From Pseudomonas sp. TH10 (lineage in GTDB: Bacteria > Pseudomonadota > Gammaproteobacteria > Pseudomonadales > Pseudomonadaceae), in contig NZ_JAEKEG010000031.1 of assembly GCF_016651255.1 (NCBI RefSeq), forward strand, positions 1-40,881: a DNA stretch of 40,881 nucleotides. Direction: 5' to 3'. A program made the position numbers and the translations under genes. Numbering within the stretch: the first letter of the stretch is position 1; the number at the start of each line of letters is the position of its first letter. The notes beneath the pieces were generated by a model that worked only from the letters and a program-made list of their open reading frames with translations, ran no database searches and was not told the DNA's origin. This document shows, in pieces, positions 29,841 through 38,320 of this stretch.

Positions 29841-30180
29841 CGTGCGATAGGAGGCTGACCGAGTGTCCTACTCTACAGACCGGCTGCCACTTTAGTGGCG
29901 TAGTCGATAAATGACCAATCAATTCTAAGATCGAAAAAATGGCGTCAAAACCATGACTCTACTTGCTGGTCAATCCTGCCTTCGATGACGCCTGAACCCT
30001 ATGCGACCAACGAATGACTGCCGGCGCGTGTATGCCTCACCGAGGCGCGGTATACTGCCGCGCCTTTTTAGCGTCGCGCCAGCAGCCCCGGCGTGCCTTG
30101 AAAGGTGCTTGCAACCGACCGATGCACCCAAGCTGCAAGCACCTTATTGAATGTTCCCGTCTTTTAGAGGAGCGCGACTC
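29841..30180. promoter_or_regulatory. sadC/fumarase divergent region with two hairpins
   Basis: 340 bp. AGGCGCGG-TATACTG-CCGCGCCT at 30043-30065 is a perfect 8-bp stem followed by TTTTT; its loop holds TATACT, a good -10 box. Further down, AAGGTGCTTGCA (30102-30113) and TGCAAGCACCTT (30134-30145) form a perfect 12-bp stem ahead of the fumarase ribosome site (GAGGAG). Nothing else clear is seen in 29841-30040 beyond a small GCCAC/GTGGC dyad at 29886-29899. Confidence 0.55.
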
Positions 30181-31704
30181 ATGACCGTGATCAAGCAAGA
30201 CGACCTGATTCAGAGCGTTGCCGACGCCCTGCAGTTCATTTCCTATTACCACCCCGTGGATTTCATCCAGGCGATGCACGAAGCCTACCTGCGCGAAGAA
30301 TCGCCAGCAGCCCGTGACTCGATGGCGCAAATCCTGATCAACTCGCGCATGTGTGCCACCGGCCATCGCCCGATCTGCCAGGACACCGGTATCGTTACCG
30401 TGTTCGTGCGCGTCGGCATGGACGTGCGTTGGGATGGCGCCACCATGGGCCTGGACGACATGATCAACGAAGGCGTGCGTCGCGCCTACAACCTGCCGGA
30501 AAACGTCCTGCGTGCCTCGATCCTCGCCGACCCGGCGGGCGCTCGTAAAAACACCAAGGACAACACCCCGGCCGTCATTCACTACTCCATCGTCCCGGGC
30601 AACACCGTTGAAGTGGACGTGGCGGCCAAGGGCGGCGGTTCCGAGAACAAGTCGAAAATGGCCATGCTCAACCCGTCCGACTCGATCGTCGACTGGGTGC
30701 TGAAAACCGTTCCGACCATGGGTGCCGGCTGGTGCCCACCGGGCATGCTCGGTATTGGTATCGGCGGCACCGCCGAGAAAGCTGCAGTGATGGCCAAAGA
30801 AGTGTTGATGGAATCCATCGACATTCACGAGCTGAAAGCCCGTGGCCCACAGAACCGCATCGAAGAAATGCGTCTGGAGCTGTTCGAGAAGGTCAATCAG
30901 TTGGGCATCGGCGCCCAGGGCCTCGGTGGCCTGACCACCGTGCTCGACGTGAAGATCATGGATTACCCGACCCACGCAGCCTCGCTGCCGGTGTGCATGA
31001 TCCCCAACTGCGCCGCTACTCGTCACGCGCACTTCGTGCTCGACGGTTCCGGCCCGGCCTCGCTGGAGGCGCCACCGCTGGACGCCTACCCGGAAATCGT
31101 CTGGGAAGCCGGCCCGTCGGCTCGTCGCGTCAACCTCGACACCCTGACCCCGGAAGAAGTGCAGAGCTGGAAGCCGGGCGAAACGGTCCTGCTCAACGGC
31201 AAGATGCTCACCGGCCGCGACGCTGCGCACAAGCGCATGGTCGAGATGCTGAACAAGGGCGAAACCCTGCCGGTGGACCTCAAGGGTCGCTTCATCTATT
31301 ACGTCGGCCCGGTTGATCCGGTGCGTGACGAAGTGGTTGGCCCTGCCGGCCCGACCACTGCAACGCGGATGGACAAGTTCACCCGTCAGATCCTTGAGCA
31401 AACCGGCTTGCTGGGCATGATCGGCAAATCCGAGCGCGGCCCGACCGCGATCGAAGCGATCAAGGACAACAAAGCCGTGTACCTGATGGCCGTCGGCGGC
31501 GCTGCTTACCTGGTCGCGCAAGCGATCAAGAAGTCGAAAGTGCTGGCGTTTGCCGAACTGGGCATGGAAGCGATCTACGAGTTCGAGGTCAAGGACATGC
31601 CGGTCACCGTTGCGGTGGACAGCAAAGGTGAGTCGGTACACATCACCGGCCCGGCGATCTGGCAGCAGAAGATCAGCGAAAGCCTGGCGGTAGAAGTGCA
31701 GTAA
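30181..31704 (+). CDS. fumA: Class I (iron-sulfur) fumarate hydratase
   Basis: A 507-aa homologue of FumA/FumB, interconverting fumarate and malate in the TCA cycle with a 4Fe-4S cluster. The N-terminal Fe-S domain contains MCATGHRPICQDTG (near residues 58-70), TMGAGWCPPGMLGIGIGG and PVCMIPNCAATRHAHF. The C-terminal Fum_C-type domain has MGKMLTGRDAAHKR and YVGPVDPVRDEVVGPAGPTTATRMD. The start at 30181 (MTVIKQDDL) is supported by GAGGAG 7-12 nt upstream; the longer frame begins within the leader. It ends in a strong terminator. Iron-dependent, so expression may respond to iron or oxygen, but no Fur box was recognised. Confidence 0.95.
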   Translation: MTVIKQDDLIQSVADALQFISYYHPVDFIQAMHEAYLREESPAARDSMAQILINSRMCATGHRPICQDTGIVTVFVRVGMDVRWDGATMGLDDMINEGVRRAYNLPENVLRASILADPAGARKNTKDNTPAVIHYSIVPGNTVEVDVAAKGGGSENKSKMAMLNPSDSIVDWVLKTVPTMGAGWCPPGMLGIGIGGTAEKAAVMAKEVLMESIDIHELKARGPQNRIEEMRLELFEKVNQLGIGAQGLGGLTTVLDVKIMDYPTHAASLPVCMIPNCAATRHAHFVLDGSGPASLEAPPLDAYPEIVWEAGPSARRVNLDTLTPEEVQSWKPGETVLLNGKMLTGRDAAHKRMVEMLNKGETLPVDLKGRFIYYVGPVDPVRDEVVGPAGPTTATRMDKFTRQILEQTGLLGMIGKSERGPTAIEAIKDNKAVYLMAVGGAAYLVAQAIKKSKVLAFAELGMEAIYEFEVKDMPVTVAVDSKGESVHITGPAIWQQKISESLAVEVQ

Positions 31705-31724
31705 GCCTTTCAGACACGTCTGGC

Positions 31725-31760
31725 AAAGGCGACAGGGGTCATGCTCCTGTCGCCTTTTTT
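31725..31760 (+). terminator. Rho-independent terminator of fumarase gene
   Basis: AAAGGCGACAGG (31725-31736) pairs with CCTGTCGCCTTT (31746-31757), loop 9 nt, then a T-run. Twelve perfect pairs. Confidence 0.93.
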
Positions 31761-31810
31761 ATGGCTCATGCTATGGTGCGCGCCCACCGTCCCGTTGTGT
31801 AACGCCCAGC

Positions 31811-33586
31811 ATGTTCGAGTCCTCTCGCCCCTTGCGCCTGACGCTCTACTCCCTCGTCATCGTTGCCGGCGCCGTCATCGCCGCCACCCTGGCCATGCGC
31901 CATGCCGAGCGCCAGGCATTGGTGGAGGACGCTGCCCGGGCCAACCAGCAGCTGGGTTTGTACGCGACCTCGCTGCACACCTTGATCGAACGCTACCGCG
32001 CCCTGCCCGCTGTGCTGGCCCTGGACCCTGAGTTGCGTTCGGCACTCGATGGACCATTGACGGCCCAACAGCAGGACCTGCTCAACCGCAAGCTGGAAAA
32101 GATCAACGGCGCCGCCGAGTCTTCGACCCTGGAACTGCTCGATGAAACCGGTCTCGCCGTGGCCGCGAGCAACTGGCGCCTGCCCAGCAGTTACGTCGGC
32201 CACAACTATGGCTTTCGTCCCTACTTCAGCCAGACCCGCACCCTGGGGTCCGGACGCTTCTATGCAGTGGGGGTGACCAGCGGGATTCCCGGTTATTTCC
32301 TGTCCAGTGCGGTGACTGCCGACGATGGGCGCTTCCTCGGTGCCATGGTGGTCAAGCTCGAGTTTCCCGAGCTGGAGCGTGAATGGCGCCAGGGCAGCGA
32401 TACTTTGCTGGTCAGCGATGCCCGCGGCGTGATCTTCATTGCCAATCAGCCAGGCTGGCGTTATCGCTTGCTCAAACCACTGAATGACAGCGATCACGCC
32501 GAACTCAAGGCCACCCGCCAGTACGACAAGCAGCCCCTGAAACAGCTGGACTATCAGCCCCTGCAGAGTTTCGACGACAACAGTCACCTGGCGCGGGTCG
32601 ATGGCCCGGATGGCAAAGTTGACTACCTGTGGGAATCCCTGCCCCTGGCCGCCGAAGGCTGGACCCTGCATCTGCTGCGTCGCCCGCAGGTGCCCTTTGA
32701 AGACAGCCGCACTGCTGCACTGGCTGCAGCCGGGTCGTGGCTGGCGCTGGTTTTCCTTCTGCTATTTCTCAATCAGCGTTGGCGTCTGGCCAGGATCCGC
32801 CAGCGCAGTCGCGAAGAGCTCGAGCGCCTGGTCGAAGAACGCACCCGCGACCTGCGCACCGCTCAGGATGGCCTGGTGCAGTCGGCCAAACTCGCCGCCC
32901 TGGGCCAGATGTCCGCCGCCCTGGCCCATGAAATCAACCAGCCGCTGACCGCCCAGCGCATGCAACTGGCCACCCTGCGCCTGTTGCTCGACCACGGCCG
33001 GGTAGATGACGCCTACAAGGCACTCAAACCGGTGGATGACATGCTGACGCGCATGGCTGCCCTGACCGGCCACCTCAAGACGTTTGCCCGCAAGAGCCCC
33101 AGCGGCCTGCGCGAACGCCTGGACCTGGCGACTGTGGTGGACCAGGCGCTGCAACTGCTCGAAACCCGCCTGCGCGAGGAACAGGTCAGCACGGTGCTGC
33201 ACCTGACGCGCCCGGCCTGGGTGCGTGGTGATTCGATTCGCCTGGAGCAGGTGCTGATCAATCTATTGCGCAACGCCCTGGACGCGATGCACGACAAGCC
33301 CTGCAAGCGCCTGGAAATCCGGTTGGAAGAAGATGAAAAGCTGTGGCGCCTGACCGTGTCCGATAATGGTGGCGGCATTGCCGAGGAACACCTGGCAAAA
33401 GTCTTCGATCCGTTTTTCACCACCAAACCCGTGGGCGATGGCCTGGGCATCGGGCTGGCCGTATCCTTTGCCATCGCTCACGAATCCGGCGGCCGCCTGA
33501 GCGCGACCAACCAGGGTAACGGCGCCGCTTTCACCCTCACCCTGCCGATCGACCAGGAGGCCCAGGGCCCATGCTCAACTCAGTGA
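31811..33586 (+). CDS. dctB: DctB-type C4-dicarboxylate sensor histidine kinase
   Basis: A 591-aa membrane kinase. TM1 (about 11-30) and TM2 (about 300-320) flank a periplasmic dCache/PDC sensor domain ([34 protein letters not shown]). A coiled linker follows, then HisKA with H373 in [15 protein letters not shown] and HATPase_c ([39 protein letters not shown]). The domain order and PDC motif match DctB/MifS-type sensors of carboxylates. It overlaps dctD by 16 nt. With the sigma-54-dependent permease next door it most likely senses a dicarboxylate or alpha-ketoglutarate. The exact ligand is inferred. Confidence 0.9.
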   Translation: MFESSRPLRLTLYSLVIVAGAVIAATLAMRHAERQALVEDAARANQQLGLYATSLHTLIERYRALPAVLALDPELRSALDGPLTAQQQDLLNRKLEKINGAAESSTLELLDETGLAVAASNWRLPSSYVGHNYGFRPYFSQTRTLGSGRFYAVGVTSGIPGYFLSSAVTADDGRFLGAMVVKLEFPELEREWRQGSDTLLVSDARGVIFIANQPGWRYRLLKPLNDSDHAELKATRQYDKQPLKQLDYQPLQSFDDNSHLARVDGPDGKVDYLWESLPLAAEGWTLHLLRRPQVPFEDSRTAALAAAGSWLALVFLLLFLNQRWRLARIRQRSREELERLVEERTRDLRTAQDGLVQSAKLAALGQMSAALAHEINQPLTAQRMQLATLRLLLDHGRVDDAYKALKPVDDMLTRMAALTGHLKTFARKSPSGLRERLDLATVVDQALQLLETRLREEQVSTVLHLTRPAWVRGDSIRLEQVLINLLRNALDAMHDKPCKRLEIRLEEDEKLWRLTVSDNGGGIAEEHLAKVFDPFFTTKPVGDGLGIGLAVSFAIAHESGGRLSATNQGNGAAFTLTLPIDQEAQGPCSTQ

Positions 33587-34902
33587 TCGTCGTCGACGAC
33601 GAAAGCAGCATTCGTAGCGCCGTCGAACAATGGTTGAGCCTGTCAGGCTTCGAAGTGCAGTTGTTCAGTCGCGCTGAAGAATGCCTCGCCGCCCTGCCCG
33701 CGCACTATGCCGGGGTGATCCTCAGCGATGTGCGCATGCCCGGTATCGGCGGGCTGGCGTTGTTGGCTGAAGTGCACAAGCGCGACGCCGATCTGCCGGT
33801 GATTCTGCTCACTGGCCACGGCGATGTGCCGATGGCGGTCGAAGCGATGCGTGATGGCGCCTACGACTTTCTGGAAAAACCGTTCAGCCCGCAAACCCTG
33901 CTGGGCAGCTTGCGCCGGGCCCTCGACAAACGCCGCCTGGTCCTGGAAAACCGTGCCCTGCACGAGCAGGCCGACAACCGCGCCAAACTCGACACGACGC
34001 TGCTGGGGGTTTCCCGTGGCTTGCAGACGTTACGCCGGCAAGTGCTGGAACTGGCGGCATTGCCGGTCAATGTGTTGATCCGCGGCGAGACCGGCAGCGG
34101 CAAGGAACTGGTTGCCCGTTGTCTGCATGATTTCGGTCCACGGGCGGACAAGCCCTTTGTGGCGCTGAACTGTGCGGCGATCCCTGAGCAATTGTTCGAG
34201 GCCGAGTTGTTCGGACATGAGAGTGGCGCCTTTACCGGCGCCTCCGGCAAACGGATCGGCAAGCTGGAATACGCCGATGGCGGCACGCTGTTTCTCGATG
34301 AAATCGAAAGCATGCCGTTGGCTCAACAGGTGAAACTGCTGCGGGTGTTACAGGAGCAGAAGCTTGAACGGTTAGGCTCGAACCAGAGTATTCGTGTCGA
34401 CTTGCGCATTGTGGCGGCGACCAAACCTGACCTGCTCGATGAAGCCCGCGCCGGACGCTTTCGTGAGGATCTGGCGTATCGACTGAACGTCGCCGAGCTG
34501 CGTTTGCCGCCGCTGCGGGAGCGGCGTGAAGACATTCCGTTGCTGTTCGAGAACTTTGCCCAGAGTGCGGCGCAGCGCCTCGGCCGGACTTTCCCGCCGC
34601 TAACGGGCGCCCAGTTGAGTCATCTGCTCAGCCATGACTGGCCGGGCAACGTGCGTGAACTGGCCAACGTCGCCGAACGCCAGGTGCTGGGGCTGGATGA
34701 GCCGGCGCCAAGGATTGATCCCGGCCAGTCGCTCGCGGCGCAGCAGGAGGCATTTGAAGCGCAGTGCTTGCGCGCGGCGCTGACGCGGCACAAGGGCGAT
34801 GTGAAAGCGGTGCTTGAAGAACTGCAACTGCCGCGCCGGACCTTTAATGAAAAGATGCAGCGGCATGGGTTGAGTCGGGAGATGTTTGTTTCAGGCAGCT
34901 GA
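33571..34902 (+). CDS. dctD: DctD-type sigma-54-dependent response regulator
   Basis: A 443-aa NtrC-family activator. The receiver domain has phospho-acceptor Asp53 (ILSDVRMPG). The AAA+ sigma-54 domain has Walker A GETGSGKE (172-179), the sigma-54 contact loop GAFTGA (219-224) and Walker B GGTLFLDEIES. A C-terminal Fis-type HTH (GDVKAVLEELQLPRRTFNEKMQRHG) ends the protein. All parts required for an enhancer-binding activator are intact. The 5' end overlaps dctB by 16 nt. It most likely acts at the two dyads in front of the permease gene. Confidence 0.93.
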   Translation: MLNSVIVVDDESSIRSAVEQWLSLSGFEVQLFSRAEECLAALPAHYAGVILSDVRMPGIGGLALLAEVHKRDADLPVILLTGHGDVPMAVEAMRDGAYDFLEKPFSPQTLLGSLRRALDKRRLVLENRALHEQADNRAKLDTTLLGVSRGLQTLRRQVLELAALPVNVLIRGETGSGKELVARCLHDFGPRADKPFVALNCAAIPEQLFEAELFGHESGAFTGASGKRIGKLEYADGGTLFLDEIESMPLAQQVKLLRVLQEQKLERLGSNQSIRVDLRIVAATKPDLLDEARAGRFREDLAYRLNVAELRLPPLRERREDIPLLFENFAQSAAQRLGRTFPPLTGAQLSHLLSHDWPGNVRELANVAERQVLGLDEPAPRIDPGQSLAAQQEAFEAQCLRAALTRHKGDVKAVLEELQLPRRTFNEKMQRHGLSREMFVSGS

Positions 34903-34926
34903 GTTTTGCAGCGCATTATCCGGCTT

Positions 34927-34993
34927 CTTCGCGAGCAGGCTCGCCCCCACCTTGGAAATGCATGTCCCTGTGGGAGCGAGCCTGCTCGCGAAG
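34927..34993. repeat. REP-like inverted pair D
   Basis: 24-bp arms at 34927-34950 and 34970-34993 are nearly perfect reverse complements (core GCGAGCAGGCTCGC). It follows dctD and may end its transcript before the permease promoter. Confidence 0.87.
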
Positions 34994-35024
34994 ACGTCAG
35001 CAGATCCCCGCAAATGCTCAGATG

Positions 35025-35044
35025 CATAAGCAAATTTCCGCTCA
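35025..35044 (+). promoter_or_regulatory. Upstream activator site 1 (DctD-type)
   Basis: CATAAGCAAATTTCCGCTCA. The right half TCCGCT is kept; the left half AGCAAA has two mismatches from a perfect dyad. Centre about 108 bp before the expected start of transcription. The weaker of the two sites. Confidence 0.65.
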
Positions 35045-35056
35045 CCAGTAGTGTCC

Positions 35057-35076
35057 CATAAGCGGATTTCCGCTCA
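35057..35076 (+). promoter_or_regulatory. Upstream activator site 2 (DctD-type)
   Basis: CATAAGCGGATTTCCGCTCA with a perfect AGCGGA-TT-TCCGCT dyad at 35061-35074. It matches site 1 at 18 of 20 positions and lies 32 bp downstream of it, three helical turns, on the same DNA face. Tandem dyads of this kind are the known enhancer layout of DctD. Confidence 0.7.
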
Positions 35077-35115
35077 ACAAACTCCCTCACCCCCTCTAAA
35101 CCGGCCTTCTCCCCG

Positions 35116-35131
35116 TTGGCACAGCTCCTGC
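35116..35131 (+). promoter_or_regulatory. Sigma-54 promoter of the permease gene
   Basis: TTGGCAC-N6-TGC: the -24 GG is at 35118-35119 and the -12 GC at 35130-35131, exactly 10 bp apart as sigma-54 requires. It lies 64 bp before the ATG and downstream of two activator dyads and an NtrC-family regulator gene. Confidence 0.85.
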
Positions 35132-35194
35132 TATAGCCCCCACAGGCTGCGTTTCTACGCGCTCCACAAAAACAATTAAACGAAGGATCCTTCA

Positions 35195-36514
35195 ATGGAT
35201 AACTCCAACGCCCTGCCCCTTGGGTCGGCTGCCGTGCCCGCCAAAGAAAGAACCACCGCCAACCGAATCAAATCGATCTTCAGCGGCTCCGTCGGCAACA
35301 TGGTCGAGTGGTACGACTGGTACGTTTATGCCGCCTTCTCGCTGTACTTCGCCAAAGCCTTTTTCCCTAAAGGCGACACCACCGCCCAACTGTTGAACAC
35401 CGCTGCGATTTTCGCCGTAGGTTTCCTGATGCGCCCGATCGGCGGCTGGCTGATGGGCTTGTACGCTGACAAGGTCGGCCGCAAGAAAGCCCTGATGGCC
35501 TCGGTTTACCTGATGTGCTTCGGCTCGCTGATCATCGCGCTGAGCCCTGGTTACGAAACCATCGGTGTCGGCGCGCCAGTCCTGTTGGTGTTTGCGCGAC
35601 TGCTGCAGGGCCTGTCGGTCGGCGGCGAGTACGGCACCTCGGCCACTTACCTCAGCGAGATGGCGACCAAAGAGCGTCGCGGCTTCTTCTCCAGCTTCCA
35701 GTACGTGACATTGATCTCCGGCCAGCTCATCGCGCTGGGTGTACTGATCGTCCTGCAGAACGTCCTCACCACCGAAGAGCTGTACGCGTGGGGCTGGCGT
35801 ATTCCGTTCGCCATCGGCGCGCTGTGCGCAGTCGTGGCGCTGTATCTGCGTCGCGGCATGGAAGAAACCGAGTCGTTCACCAAGAAAGAGAAGTCCAAGG
35901 AAAGCGCGATGCGCACCTTGCTGCGTCACCCGAAAGAGTTGCTGACCGTGGTCGGCCTGACCATGGGTGGCACCCTGGCGTTCTATACCTACACCACGTA
36001 CATGCAGAAGTATCTGGTGAACACCGTCGGCATGAGCATCTCCGACTCGACCACCATTTCCGCTGCCACGCTGTTCCTGTTCATGTGCCTGCAACCGATC
36101 ATCGGTGGCCTGTCGGACAAGATCGGTCGTCGTCCGATCCTGATCGCCTTCGGCGTGCTGGGAACGATTTTCACCGTGCCGATCCTGATGACCCTGCACA
36201 CCATTCAGACCTGGTGGGGTGCGTTCTTCCTGATCATGGCGGCGCTGATCATCGTCAGCGGTTACACCTCGATCAATGCCGTGGTGAAGGCTGAACTGTT
36301 CCCGACCGAAATCCGCGCACTGGGCGTTGGCCTGCCGTACGCGCTGACCGTGTCGATCTTCGGCGGTACTGCCGAATACATCGCGCTGTGGTTCAAGAGC
36401 AGCGGCATGGAAACCGGCTACTACTGGTACGTGACCGGGTGTATCGCAGTGTCTTTGCTGGTGTATATCACCATGAAAGACACTCGCAAGCACTCGCGCA
36501 TCACCACGGACTAA
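35195..36514 (+). CDS. kgtP: MHS-family alpha-ketoglutarate / dicarboxylate permease (KgtP-like)
   Basis: A 439-aa, 12-TM MFS symporter of the metabolite:H+ symporter family. Conserved pieces: SVGNMVEWYDWYVYAAFSLYF (MHS N-terminal signature), RPIGGWLMGLYADKVGRKKAL (MFS loop 2-3 motif), RLLQGLSVGGEYGTSATYLSEMA, and the second-half motif GGLSDKIGRRP. It closely resembles KgtP/PcaT alpha-ketoglutarate importers; related MHS members carry other acids, so the substrate is likely but not certain. GAAGGA precedes the ATG. Transcribed from the sigma-54 promoter at 35116, probably under the adjacent DctB/DctD pair. Confidence 0.92.
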   Translation: MDNSNALPLGSAAVPAKERTTANRIKSIFSGSVGNMVEWYDWYVYAAFSLYFAKAFFPKGDTTAQLLNTAAIFAVGFLMRPIGGWLMGLYADKVGRKKALMASVYLMCFGSLIIALSPGYETIGVGAPVLLVFARLLQGLSVGGEYGTSATYLSEMATKERRGFFSSFQYVTLISGQLIALGVLIVLQNVLTTEELYAWGWRIPFAIGALCAVVALYLRRGMEETESFTKKEKSKESAMRTLLRHPKELLTVVGLTMGGTLAFYTYTTYMQKYLVNTVGMSISDSTTISAATLFLFMCLQPIIGGLSDKIGRRPILIAFGVLGTIFTVPILMTLHTIQTWWGAFFLIMAALIIVSGYTSINAVVKAELFPTEIRALGVGLPYALTVSIFGGTAEYIALWFKSSGMETGYYWYVTGCIAVSLLVYITMKDTRKHSRITTD

Positions 36515-36530
36515 GTCCGCTGGCGTCATC

Positions 36531-36564
36531 AAAGGGGCAGTCCTTCGCGGGCCTGCCCCTTTTT
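36531..36564 (+). terminator. Rho-independent terminator of the permease gene
   Basis: AAAGGGGCAG (36531-36540) pairs with CTGCCCCTTT (36553-36562), 12-nt loop, then a T-run. Confidence 0.88.
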
Positions 36565-36578
36565 CATTGTGGTGTCCA

Positions 36579-36680
36579 CTGTAGGAGCGAGCTTGCTCGC
36601 GATGGACGACAACGATAACGTGGGCCGCCTGGAGGAACGCGTTTCCCGCACGTTTTTCGCGAGCAAGCTCGCTCCTGCAG
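36579..36680. repeat. REP-like inverted pair E
   Basis: Arms 36579-36603 and 36658-36680 with core GCGAGCTTGCTCGC, 54 bp apart, between the permease and the flavin reductase. The right arm ends 33 bp before the next ATG. Confidence 0.87.
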
Positions 36681-36713
36681 AAGCCACCCGAAACGATCCC
36701 CAGGAACCCGTTC

Positions 36714-37343
36714 ATGCCCGATGACATCCACTTCTACGAACCCGCCAATGGCCACGGCCTGCCCCACGATCCGTTCAACGCCATCGTCGGCCCGCGCCCT
36801 ATTGGCTGGATCTCTTCGCAGGATGCCAATGGTCAGCTCAATCTGGCGCCGTACAGCTTCTTCAACGCCTTCAACTACATTCCGCCGATCATTGGTTTTT
36901 CCAGCGTCGGGCGCAAAGACAGCCTGAACAACATCGAGCAGACCGGCGAATTCGCCTGGAACCTCGCCACTCGCCCATTGGCCGAGCAGATGAACCAGAG
37001 CTGCGCGATGGTCGCGCCTGAGGTCAACGAATTTGAATTGGCGGGATTGACGACCGTCGCGTCAAAAGTGATTTCGGTGCCACGGGTCGCCGAAAGCCCG
37101 GTGTCCTTTGAATGCAAGGTCACGCAGATCATTCAGTTGCAGCGCGCCGATGGCGAAACCGTGCCGAGCTGGTTGATCCTCGGCGAAGTGGTCGCCGTGC
37201 ATATCGCCAAATGGCTGTTGAAGGACGGCATCTACGACACCGCCGCGGCAGAACCGATTCTGCGCGGCGGCGGGCCGGCGGACTATTTCCAGTTGGGGCC
37301 CGAGGCCCTGTTCAAGATGTTCCGCCCGGGGGCGACCCGGTAG
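36714..37343 (+). CDS. Flavin reductase family protein (FMN-binding split barrel)
   Basis: A 209-aa cytoplasmic flavoprotein. The split-barrel FMN site is seen in NAIVGPRPIGWISSQDANGQLNLAPYSFFNAFNYIPPIIGFS and in NIEQTGEFAWNLATRPLAEQMN. Members reduce flavins with NAD(P)H or act as flavin-dependent oxidoreductases; no partner monooxygenase is adjacent, so the substrate is open. The ATG at 36714 follows AGGAA. Confidence 0.88.
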   Translation: MPDDIHFYEPANGHGLPHDPFNAIVGPRPIGWISSQDANGQLNLAPYSFFNAFNYIPPIIGFSSVGRKDSLNNIEQTGEFAWNLATRPLAEQMNQSCAMVAPEVNEFELAGLTTVASKVISVPRVAESPVSFECKVTQIIQLQRADGETVPSWLILGEVVAVHIAKWLLKDGIYDTAAAEPILRGGGPADYFQLGPEALFKMFRPGATR

Positions 37344-37358
37344 CTACTGTTCAGATGA

Positions 37359-37589
37359 CTACCAGATCAGTTCGCCGTCTTCGCCGACGCCCTTGAGGTG
37401 CGTCAGTTGCATGGCGGCAGCCTCGTCCGCCTCCTTGGCGGTCTTGAAGGTCTGTTCTTCCAGCAGCTTGTTGAAGCGCGGTGCGCCCGAGCTACCGATG
37501 GCTTTGGTGGCAATCGCCGCGTAGTAACCGCCCTCGCGGGGGACAACGGCCGATACGGCTTCGAAGGTTTCAAAGGCTTTACGTGCCAT
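37359..37589 (-). CDS. Conserved hypothetical protein, 76 aa
   Basis: MARKAFETFEAVSAVVPREGGYYAAIATKAIGSSGAPRF..., 76 aa, soluble. I recognise no domain; the tail LKGVGEDGELIW is compact. The start at 37589 is chosen over the ATG at 37598 because AGGA then stands at proper distance. It is convergent with the flavin reductase gene, 15 nt apart. Confidence 0.7.
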   Translation of the reverse strand: MARKAFETFEAVSAVVPREGGYYAAIATKAIGSSGAPRFNKLLEEQTFKTAKEADEAAAMQLTHLKGVGEDGELIW

Positions 37590-37630
37590 GTCGGGCATCC
37601 TGGCTGATTGAGAATGCCGTCATTAAACCC

Positions 37631-37984
37631 TCAACCCGCCATTTTGTGTACCCAGGACCGGGTCTGTCCGAGCGCCTGGGCGGCTGATACTTGCTCGAAG
37701 GTATGAAAATCCAGGCTGTTGACCACCAGGTCCTCCACCAACTCGGCAAAAATCTGCATGGCCGGGGTGCTGAAGTAGGCCGTCATGGCCTGTTGATCGA
37801 GCCAGAAACCGGACACCAGCCACAACTCCGGATCGCATTGTGAATGTTGCAAGGCGAAGCTCAGGCAGCCCGGTGCAGTACGCGACGGCTCTATCAGGGC
37901 ACTGAGACGCGCGCCCAGTTCCGCCGAACGCCCGGCACGAGCCCGAACATAGGCCATATGGCTGACGGGGATTTGCGTAGACAT
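37631..37984 (-). CDS. Antibiotic biosynthesis monooxygenase (ABM)-domain protein
   Basis: A 117-aa protein with a dimeric alpha+beta-barrel ABM fold (VSHMAYVRARAGRSAELGARLSALIEPSRTAPGCLSFALQHS...ELWLVSGFWLDQQAMTAYFSTPAM). Most ABM-fold proteins of this size are quinone-type monooxygenases or heme/small-molecule-handling proteins; the substrate is unknown. The start MSTQIPVSHM at 37984 is preceded by GGGAGGG; the upstream in-frame ATG at 38041 lacks such a site. It is divergent from the AraC regulator, which might control it. Confidence 0.83.
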   Translation of the reverse strand: MSTQIPVSHMAYVRARAGRSAELGARLSALIEPSRTAPGCLSFALQHSQCDPELWLVSGFWLDQQAMTAYFSTPAMQIFAELVEDLVVNSLDFHTFEQVSAAQALGQTRSWVHKMAG

Positions 37985-38320
37985 GTTAAACCCTCCCAGG
38001 TACTCAAGTGGCAGCCGTGGGACGGGCTGCGACAGGATCAAAGGTTAAGCGCGCCCGGGAGAACGCGGTTAGTCGATTCCTGCCGGCTTGTTGCACGATC
38101 CTGCCACGCTTCTCCGGGAACCTGTAACAACCTGTAAATCCTGTCACAGCGTTGAAATATGACTTTCAAGCAAGTTTGCCCGGCTAGCGCCCGCCGCCAA
38201 CGTGAAACACTTGAGCGCGTTGCAGAATCAGGCAAGCATTTCGCAGGATGTGTCTACCGCTTGCGCTTGCACAAACATATGCTCTGCCCCATTCCACCTC
38301 CCCTGCCGAGGATGCCGTGC
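37985..38320. promoter_or_regulatory. ABM / AraC divergent region with three CCTGTMA repeats
   Basis: 336 bp. CCTGTAA at 38121-38127 and 38131-38137 and CCTGTCA at 38140-38146 are direct repeats 10 and 9 bp apart, about one helical turn. They may be a binding site for the adjacent AraC protein or another regulator. No other feature was recognised. Confidence 0.45.

Noticed and set aside
30037..31641. 534-codon frame opposite fumarase
   Set aside because: Antisense shadow of the fumarase gene.
35192..36727. 511-codon frame opposite the permease
   Set aside because: Antisense shadow. The plus-strand MFS protein has intact membrane motifs and a sigma-54 promoter.
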